A stretch of 50,177 bases of DNA from the NCBI RefSeq assembly GCF_014643915.1, contig NZ_BMKE01000023.1, positions 1 through 50,177 on the forward strand, written 5' to 3'. Made by a program: the position numbers and the translations under genes. The notes beneath the pieces were generated by a model that was not told where the DNA came from, made no database searches, and was given only the letters and a program-made list of their open reading frames with translations. Positions 44,528-50,177 of the stretch are shown here, one piece after another (the first letter of the stretch is position 1; each line of letters opens with the position of its first letter). The DNA comes from Oceanisphaera marina (lineage in GTDB: Bacteria > Pseudomonadota > Gammaproteobacteria > Enterobacterales > Aeromonadaceae).

Positions 44528-46096
44528 ATGAGCAATAAAACAGAGGCAACCCTGGCCATGGACAACGATAAGGATATCAATGCCAGTCCCGGCTTTTTTA
44601 CCGGGCTCGATATTCCCGTATTTCTGCTCAGTGGCGGCGCCCTGCTGCTGTTTGTGGCCATGGCTTTATATGATATCGATCTGGTGTCGGCCTGGGTTAA
44701 CAAGGCCTTTGCCGTGTCGACCCGCTTGTTTGGTGCCTATTGGCAGGTACTCTTGTTACTGACCTTCATCATAGGACTGGTGATGGCCGTGGGCCGGGGT
44801 GGCCATGTTCGCCTGGGTAACCTGAGCAAGCCCGAGATGTCTACCTTTCAGTGGATGTCGATCATCATGTGTACTTTGCTGGCGGGAGGCGGCGTGTTCT
44901 GGGCGGCCGCCGAGCCTTTGGCGCACTTTATCTCGCCACCCCCCATGTATGCGGGTGAAACCGAGCCCATGAACATGGCGCTTAACGCCATGGCACAAAG
45001 CTTCATGCACTGGGGCTTTCTGGCCTGGGCCATCCTTGGCAGCCTGACCGGCATCGTATTCATGCATCTGCATTACGACAAGGGACTGCCACTAAAACCG
45101 CGCACCTTGCTGTATCCGGTGTTCGGCGATCGCGTCATGAAGGGCTGGTTTGGCTCTATAGTGGATGCCTGCTGCGTACTGGCGGTGGTTGCCGGCACCG
45201 TGGGCCCCATCGGCTTTCTGGGTCTGCAGGTCAGCTTTGGGCTGGAAAAGCTGTTCGGTATTCCCGATATTTACAGCACTCAGGTGACGATTCTGGTCGG
45301 GCTGATCTGTATCTATACTCTGTCGGCCGTGAGTGGCGTCACCCGTGGCATCCAGATTTTGAGTAACATCAACGTGATGCTGGCCGCCTTTCTGATGTTG
45401 TTTATCTTTCTGTTTGGCCCGACCGCCTTTATCGTCAATACCTACCTGCACGCCTTTGGCCTCTACCTCAATAACTTTATCCCCATGGCGACCTTTCGCG
45501 CCGATCCGGCCTGGCTGGACTGGTGGACGGTGTTTTTCTGGGGCTGGTTCCTGGGTTATGGCCCCTTGATGGCGATGTTTGTGGCGCGTATTTCTCGCGG
45601 CCGCACCGTGCGTCAGGTGATCATGCTGATTTCCATCATAGCGCCCATTATCACCTGCTTCTGGTTCACCGTCATGGGCGGCAGCGGTTTGGCGTTCGAA
45701 ATCGCCACCCCCGGCAGCGTCTCCGGCCCCTTCACCGGTTTCAACCTGCCGGCGGCATTACTGGCCATTACCGAGCAACTGCCCCTTGGTTACATTATCT
45801 CGATACTGTTCCTGATCCTGACCACCATCTTCGTGGCCACCACAGGAGATTCCATGACCTTTGCGGTATCCATGGTGATGACCGGCACCGACCATCCTCA
45901 CGCCGGAGTACGCGTATTCTGGGGCGTGATGATGGGCGTGATAGCGGCCATTCTGATCTCCATCGGCTCGGGTGGCATAACCGCCCTGCAGTCCTTCATC
46001 GTGGTCACGGCAGTACCGGTATCGCTGGTGTTGCTGCCCACCCTGTGGACGGCACCGCAAATCATTAAAAAAATGGCAGCGGAACAGGGGCTTTAA
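44528..46096 (+). CDS. BCCT-family transporter
   Basis: This 522-residue member of the betaine/carnitine/choline transporter family has about 12 membrane helices and takes up zwitterionic or quaternary amines, usually with Na+. The helix 4 region keeps HWGFLAWAI, with both Trp residues of the aromatic box. The family signature in helix 8 is FFWGWFLGYGPLMAMFVARISRGRTVRQV; compared with BetP (F-W-A-W-W-I-S-W-S-P), two box Trp are Phe and Tyr. No long osmosensing tails are visible, which favours a catabolic uptake role. I chose the ATG at 44528 because GGAGACGAAC lies just upstream; an ATG four codons earlier is possible. It ends at a strong terminator. Confidence 0.92.
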   Translation: MSNKTEATLAMDNDKDINASPGFFTGLDIPVFLLSGGALLLFVAMALYDIDLVSAWVNKAFAVSTRLFGAYWQVLLLLTFIIGLVMAVGRGGHVRLGNLSKPEMSTFQWMSIIMCTLLAGGGVFWAAAEPLAHFISPPPMYAGETEPMNMALNAMAQSFMHWGFLAWAILGSLTGIVFMHLHYDKGLPLKPRTLLYPVFGDRVMKGWFGSIVDACCVLAVVAGTVGPIGFLGLQVSFGLEKLFGIPDIYSTQVTILVGLICIYTLSAVSGVTRGIQILSNINVMLAAFLMLFIFLFGPTAFIVNTYLHAFGLYLNNFIPMATFRADPAWLDWWTVFFWGWFLGYGPLMAMFVARISRGRTVRQVIMLISIIAPIITCFWFTVMGGSGLAFEIATPGSVSGPFTGFNLPAALLAITEQLPLGYIISILFLILTTIFVATTGDSMTFAVSMVMTGTDHPHAGVRVFWGVMMGVIAAILISIGSGGITALQSFIVVTAVPVSLVLLPTLWTAPQIIKKMAAEQGL

Positions 46097-46114
46097 GCCG
46101 GTGCCATCCAGTTT

Positions 46115-46139
46115 GAGCGGCAGCAGCCGCTCTTTTTTT
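46115..46139 (+). terminator. Terminator between the BCCT gene and ridA
   Basis: GAGCGGC-AGCA-GCCGCTC is followed by TTTTTTT. It should end most transcripts from 42009, leaving ridA on read-through or its own promoter; only 24 bases separate it from the ridA ATG. Confidence 0.88.
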
Positions 46140-46163
46140 CTGTATTGAATAAAGGAATACATC

Positions 46164-46538
46164 ATGAAAACTGCCGTAAAGACCAACCTTTTCGCCTCCA
46201 AGGCACCGCTGGAATGGGCCGTGATGGCCAATGGACAATTCTATACCGCGCAAATCCCCATCGATGGCGAAGGCAAGGTCGTCGACGGTGGCATCGAGGC
46301 CCAGGCGCGCCAGACTATGGACAACTTCAAGCACACAGTAGAAGCGGCAGGCCTGACCATGGCGGATGTGACCCAGGTACTGATCTACGTGACTGCCCGC
46401 GACCAGCTGCCGGTGTTCAACAAGGTGTATGCAGAATATTTCGACGCCCCCTACCCCAACCGCGCCGCCATGATAGTGGTGGGGCTGGCCCGGGAAGAAA
46501 TGCTCTGCGAAATCGTCGCCTACGCCGCCCAGCCCTGA
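46164..46538 (+). CDS. RidA/YjgF-family enamine/imine deaminase
   Basis: This 124-residue trimeric RidA-family protein hydrolyses reactive enamine/imine intermediates, releasing ammonia. The family core is present: EAQARQTMDNFKHTVEAAGLTMADVTQV, and the key Arg in YPNRAAMIVV (Arg105 in E. coli RidA) with the following Glu in CEIVAYAA. The N-terminus (FASKAPLEWAVMANGQFYTAQIPID) differs from the housekeeping RidA, so it is probably a pathway-specific paralogue. AAAGGAATACATC precedes the ATG. Its place after the transporter suggests the pathway passes through an imine or enamine. Confidence 0.9.
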   Translation: MKTAVKTNLFASKAPLEWAVMANGQFYTAQIPIDGEGKVVDGGIEAQARQTMDNFKHTVEAAGLTMADVTQVLIYVTARDQLPVFNKVYAEYFDAPYPNRAAMIVVGLAREEMLCEIVAYAAQP

Positions 46539-46617
46539 TCCCCTTTTATTACTGGGCGACACAAAATGTCGCCTTGTTTTGTACTCTGATGACTCCACCG
46601 CTAACCAGGAGCATCCC

Positions 46618-48711
46618 ATGCCCATACAGCCGCCTATTGCTGATTTTCTGCGCAAGAAAAAACCGTCGGTCAGTACCGCTTTGCCGGTTCATCCGCCGCT
46701 GCCGCTGTTATGGGCCTTGCGCCTGCTGGTAATGGGCGGAGCCGCACAAGTGGCCCTCACCAAGCGCCGGCATGAACTGGATGAATTATTGCAAACCCTG
46801 GCTCCGGATATCGAGGTAAGCGAGTTATCGCCCACCGCCGTCATGTCACTGCTCAAAACAGTGCTGGCCAAACAAGAGAGCCTGCAAGTTTCCATCCCCG
46901 CCCCTCTGTGCAACAACCTGGCTCAACTGGCGACCAGCCTGGGTCTGAGCGCAGTGGAACTAGATATACTGGCTTTTTTAATCTTGCTGGAACAAGACAA
47001 TGTGCTGACACAAACCGTGGGCATGTTTCATCAACCCTGGATGGGTATTCAGCAATTGGTGAGCCTACTGGCTTTCGCCCTGCCTTATACCCGCCGCCAG
47101 GTGGCACACGCCCTGGCACCCGATATGCCCTTGCTGGCCTGCGGCTTGGTGCAAACCGAACGCCACGGTAATGGGCTGGAGCTAATGCGGGGCCTGGACG
47201 ACATCATGTTGTATGAACAAGATGGGCCGCACACCTTGCTGACCGCCTTTTCCATCCGCAATCAGACGCCCAGCTTGACCCTGAATGACTTTGTGCACCT
47301 GCAGCCTTTTATCGATCGTTTGTTGCGTTATCTGTATCGCTCGGCTCGTCAGCCACAACCGGGAGTGAACGTGTTGATCTATGGCGCTCCCGGCACCGGT
47401 AAAACCGAGCTCACCCGCGCACTGAGTGCTCAATTGCAGTGGTGCCTGCATGAAGTCAAGTTTGCCAACAATCAGGGCGAAGCACTCAACGGCCGCGAAC
47501 GTTTTGCCCGTTACCAGTTATGCCAGCAGGTATTGCGTAATGATGCTCACAGCCTGGTGTTATTTGATGAGGTAGAAGACGTCTTTAACGAACGCATCAG
47601 CGAAGGCCAAAAGGCCTGGGTGAATCAACTACTGGAAAACAATCCGCGCCCGACGTTTTGGCTCAGTAATGATGTCTCGAATATGGACTCCGCCTTTATT
47701 CGCCGTTTCGACCTGGTGCTGGCCATGCCCGAACTCACGGCCGACGTACGGCTGAGCATCGCCAGGCGATTGCTCGATAAATTGAATGTCAGCGAGCCCT
47801 GGCTACAACAGCTGGCACAGCAATCACAATTGGAGCCGGCGCATGTGGCGCGAGCCGCCAAAGTGGTGAAAAAACTGGGTTATCGTAAAGCAGAAAAAGT
47901 AGAGGCCGCCATGGAAGACTTGCTAGCTAATCTGTATCAGGCGCTGGGTTATCGTTGGCAACGTCTGAATCAGCCACGAACATCGTCATTATTTAATCCG
48001 GCGCTGTGTGCCACCGATACCCCATTAACGACCATGATCAACGGCCTGCAGCGCAGTGGCATGGGGCGTTTGTGCTTGTTTGGCCCACCGGGCACGGGTA
48101 AAACGGCACTGGCCGCCCATTTGGCCGCCACCCTGGATAAACCACTGATCACCAAAAAAGCCTCGGATCTGCTGGACGCTTACGTCGGAGGCACCGAAAA
48201 GAAACTGGCTGCGGCGTTTGCCGAGGCTAAAACCAGCAACGGCATACTGTTGGTAGACGAAGCCGACAGTCTGCTGGCCAATCGGGCCGGTGCGGTGCGC
48301 AACTGGGAAGTAAGCCAGGTGAACGAATTACTGGTTCAAATGGAACAATTTAACGGTATTCTAGTGATGGCGACCAATTTTATGACCCATCTGGATATGG
48401 CGGCCTTGCGGCGTTTTGATTTTAAAATTCGCTTCACTTACTTCAATGCCGAACAAGCCTGGATGTATTTTAATACCGTATTGGGCCTGGCCATCAAAGG
48501 CGGTTTTTACGAGCAGGACGTCGCCCATTTACACCCGGCGGTGAGTCAACTCACCCAGCTTACCCCTGGGGATTTTGCCGCCGTGGCTCGCCGCCACCAG
48601 GTGATGGGCGAAACCATCAGCCCAAACAGCTTGTTGGCGGGGCTACAGCAAGAGCATAGCCTTAAAACCGCCGACCAAAGCAAACCCATCGGCTTTTTGG
48701 CCAACACATAA
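46618..48711 (+). CDS. Two-module AAA+ ATPase
   Basis: This 697-residue protein has an N-terminal helical region (1-230) that I do not recognise and two AAA+ modules. Module 1 has Walker A NVLIYGAPGTGKTELTR (about residue 265) and Walker B LVLFDEVEDVF. Module 2 has Walker A CLFGPPGTGKTALAAHLA (about 490) and Walker B ILLVDEADSLLANR, with a sensor in MATNFMTHL and an arginine-finger candidate in RRFDF. Both modules look catalytically complete. No protease, nuclease or membrane segment is attached. The ATG at 46618 has CCAGGAGCATCCC upstream; the longer frame to 46579 lacks such a site. A WYL-domain gene follows 14 bases later. Confidence 0.85.
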   Translation: MPIQPPIADFLRKKKPSVSTALPVHPPLPLLWALRLLVMGGAAQVALTKRRHELDELLQTLAPDIEVSELSPTAVMSLLKTVLAKQESLQVSIPAPLCNNLAQLATSLGLSAVELDILAFLILLEQDNVLTQTVGMFHQPWMGIQQLVSLLAFALPYTRRQVAHALAPDMPLLACGLVQTERHGNGLELMRGLDDIMLYEQDGPHTLLTAFSIRNQTPSLTLNDFVHLQPFIDRLLRYLYRSARQPQPGVNVLIYGAPGTGKTELTRALSAQLQWCLHEVKFANNQGEALNGRERFARYQLCQQVLRNDAHSLVLFDEVEDVFNERISEGQKAWVNQLLENNPRPTFWLSNDVSNMDSAFIRRFDLVLAMPELTADVRLSIARRLLDKLNVSEPWLQQLAQQSQLEPAHVARAAKVVKKLGYRKAEKVEAAMEDLLANLYQALGYRWQRLNQPRTSSLFNPALCATDTPLTTMINGLQRSGMGRLCLFGPPGTGKTALAAHLAATLDKPLITKKASDLLDAYVGGTEKKLAAAFAEAKTSNGILLVDEADSLLANRAGAVRNWEVSQVNELLVQMEQFNGILVMATNFMTHLDMAALRRFDFKIRFTYFNAEQAWMYFNTVLGLAIKGGFYEQDVAHLHPAVSQLTQLTPGDFAAVARRHQVMGETISPNSLLAGLQQEHSLKTADQSKPIGFLANT

Positions 48712-48725
48712 CGCAAAGAGGCCCC

Positions 48726-49742
48726 ATGGCGACGCAACGCGATACCCTGTTTCGATATTTGGCAATGCTGCAGCTTATTCCGCGCGCGCCTCATTATAAA
48801 GCCACCACCACACTACAAGACTTGCTGGCCGAGCGCGGTTTTAACATTGAACTGCGCTCAATACAGCGTGATCTCGAGAGGATGTCCTCGCATTTTCCGC
48901 TGCTGTGCAATAAAGACGAACGCCCTTATCGCTGGTCATTTGATCCCGGTTTCAAAAGCAACTTGCCCGCATTGGATACCGCCACCGCCTTGACGCTGGT
49001 GCTGGCCGAAGAATATTTGAAAGGTTTGCTGCCACAAATTGCCATCGACAAGCTCAACCCGCAGTTTGATGGCGCGCGCAGGTTTCTCGATGCCCTGCAA
49101 GAAAACGGTTATGCCAGCTGGGCGCGACAAGTGCGCGCCATTCCCAATGGCAAGGCATTGCTGCCGGCCGCCATCGATCCGCCGGTATGGCAAGGAGTAA
49201 GCGACGCGCTGCTCGAACGCAGTGCGATTGATGTGCAATATTTAAGCCGCCAACAAGGAGAAGTTAAAACCTTTACCTTGCACCCCCAAGGGTTGGTGGT
49301 GCGCCACAGCGTCAGTTATCTGGTGGCAACGGTCAATGATTATGACGACATTCGCCAGTTTGCCCTGCACCGTATTCGCCAGCTTTCGCCCAGCAAAGCG
49401 GTGTTTAGGCCTCAACCGGAATTCAGCGTAGAAGCCTATATTGCCAAGGGTGCCTTTGGCTATCCGCTGGATCAGCAACAAGTCGAACTGCTGGCTAAAA
49501 TAGACTCAAATATAGCCTGGCTATTGGCCGAAACTCCCATCAGTAGCCAGCAGCATCTTTCTGCACCCGATCAGGACGGCTGGGTCACCTTGACCGCCAC
49601 CGTGCCCAACGATCAGCAAACCCAATGGTGGATCATGGGTTTTGGCGCCCGCATTCAAGTGCTGGCCCCCAGCAGCTGGCGCGAGGCGATTACCGAACAA
49701 GCCAAACAGATGCTGGCGATGTATGAGCCAGCGCCGAGCTAG
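48726..49742 (+). CDS. WYL-domain transcriptional regulator
   Basis: This 338-residue protein has an N-terminal winged helix (ATTTLQDLLAERGFNIELRSIQRDLERMS, about 26-54), a central WYL domain (about 150-225) with TFTLHPQGLVVRHSVSYLVATVNDYDDIRQFALHRIRQ, and a C-terminal WCX extension (about 240-330). WYL proteins bind nucleotides or nucleic acid ligands and often control defence or DNA-damage loci. The W of the W-Y-L triad reads S here (SYL), a common variation. It is co-transcribed with the AAA+ gene just upstream and may regulate it. Confidence 0.9.
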   Translation: MATQRDTLFRYLAMLQLIPRAPHYKATTTLQDLLAERGFNIELRSIQRDLERMSSHFPLLCNKDERPYRWSFDPGFKSNLPALDTATALTLVLAEEYLKGLLPQIAIDKLNPQFDGARRFLDALQENGYASWARQVRAIPNGKALLPAAIDPPVWQGVSDALLERSAIDVQYLSRQQGEVKTFTLHPQGLVVRHSVSYLVATVNDYDDIRQFALHRIRQLSPSKAVFRPQPEFSVEAYIAKGAFGYPLDQQQVELLAKIDSNIAWLLAETPISSQQHLSAPDQDGWVTLTATVPNDQQTQWWIMGFGARIQVLAPSSWREAITEQAKQMLAMYEPAPS

Positions 49743-49867
49743 ATAATGACTAAAGAGCCTTTTTGCCACGGAATCCACGGAAGAACACGGAAAAATAGAG
49801 GTCAGATCTGAATAAATAGTAAAGGGTGAAGAGGGCAAACAACAACGACGCCGGAATTGGCACCTAC

Positions 49868-50011
49868 TTTTGTAGCCCCGCGCTTCAGCTGCGGGTCTTG
49901 CGAAGCAAGATGAATTTAAAAACATTCCCGTCTCAACGCCGACCGGGTTTTATCTTTAGAACTAAATCTTCTGCTCCGCAGAACCAACAACTGAAGCGTT
50001 GGGCTACAAAA
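49868..50011. repeat. Palindromic (BIME/MITE-like) intergenic element
   Basis: The outer arms are TTTTGTAGCCCCGCGCTTCAG (start 49868) and its near-inverse ending 50011, about 19 of 21 bases matching. Inside are two further hairpins, TCTTGC-GAA-GCAAGA and TTCTGC-TCC-GCAGAA. The layout is like paired REP sequences. The rest of the 400 bases after the WYL gene includes CCACGGAATCCACGGAAGAA near 49780 and no gene before the transposase start. Confidence 0.6.
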
Positions 50012-50144
50012 CGGTGTTTATCTTTAACGTAAAACGTATCACGCCAGGCTCTATTTAGGCTGGGCTTAAACGCATCCCTTTACCCATAAGTCCTTGAATG
50101 AGTATCATCAATGCCACTGAACAACAGGTGTAGCGACGAGTGAC

Positions 50145-50177
50145 ATGACGAATTGGGTTGAGCAGGAGTTTGCCACC
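50145..50177 (+). mobile_element. Start of a probable IS4-type transposase, cut by the window end
   Basis: The last 33 bases read MTNWVEQEFAT in frame from an ATG. This start (N-W-x-x-x-E-F) is typical of IS4-family transposases, in which a D-L-G-D-x-R segment follows. Only 11 codons are present, so the call rests on a short match. The terminal inverted repeat was not identified with confidence in the 130 bases upstream. Confidence 0.5.

Noticed and set aside
43309-44703. A 464-codon open frame antisense to the M19-like gene
   Set aside because: It mirrors a GC-biased real gene, has low-complexity His/Gln/Val composition, and matches no protein pattern.
1-50177. CRISPR arrays, rRNA genes, integrated prophage
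   Set aside because: No regularly spaced direct repeats, no rRNA sequence and no phage genes were seen anywhere in the window.

Overview
The window looks like chromosome from a marine or brackish gammaproteobacterium near the Aeromonadales (Oceanimonas/Oceanisphaera/Zobellella-like). This is inferred from gene order and protein character; no database was searched. Two housekeeping blocks match the enterobacterial and Aeromonas order: trpS-gph-rpe-dam-damX-aroB-aroK-(pilQ)-pilPONM facing mrcA, and tRNA-Arg x3/tRNA-Ser/csrA/alaS/recX/recA/pncC. Almost all the DNA is ordinary coding sequence. The gaps carry dispersed palindromic repeats.

Layout. 0.2-3.3 kb: proline symporter PutP and a YjgR-type HerA/FtsK ATPase. 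3.4-4.4 kb: two bacterioferritin subunits with complementary active-site losses, behind a possible Fur box. 4.8-6.0 kb: a lipoprotein of unknown role. 6.4-9.2 kb: the lower homogentisate (tyrosine) pathway hmgA-fahA-maiA. 9.3-16.2 kb: the trpS to aroK block, with a small DUF2970-like gene converging on dam. 16.2-19.4 kb: pilMNOP, with the secretin gene pilQ reduced to a C-terminal scrap. 19.6-25.4 kb: mrcA, then OxyR, a lipoamide-dehydrogenase-like flavoprotein and a peroxiredoxin-glutaredoxin fusion, which form a peroxide-defence group. 25.8-31.1 kb: dusA, zur, alr, dnaB and a Tim44-like membrane protein. 31.4-37.2 kb: four tRNAs, csrA, alaS, recX, a disrupted recA behind an intact SOS promoter, and pncC. 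37.3-38.0 kb: a TauE/SafE permease.

38.2-46.5 kb is the most distinctive region. A LysR regulator is divergent from an aldehyde dehydrogenase, a metal-ligand-poor M19 dipeptidase homologue, a BCCT transporter and a RidA-type deaminase. On the regulator's other side lies a translationally coupled pair: an unrecognised 573-residue protein and a DUF3726-like protein. The same 17-bp palindromic architecture, GATAA-N7-TTATC, occurs at the LysR/dehydrogenase junction and upstream of the orphan pair. I propose that all of these genes form one regulon for taking up and breaking down a small zwitterionic or quaternary amine. The substrate is unknown.

46.6-49.7 kb holds a two-module AAA+ ATPase followed at once by a WYL-domain regulator. 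The window ends in a palindromic repeat element and the first 11 codons of what looks like an IS4-type transposase.

The most striking anomaly is recA. Two short deletions remove the P-loop and the L2 DNA-binding loop and put the middle third out of frame, while the promoter, LexA box, terminator and all remaining codons look normal. It is either a true RecA-null lineage or an assembly error, and read-level checking would decide.
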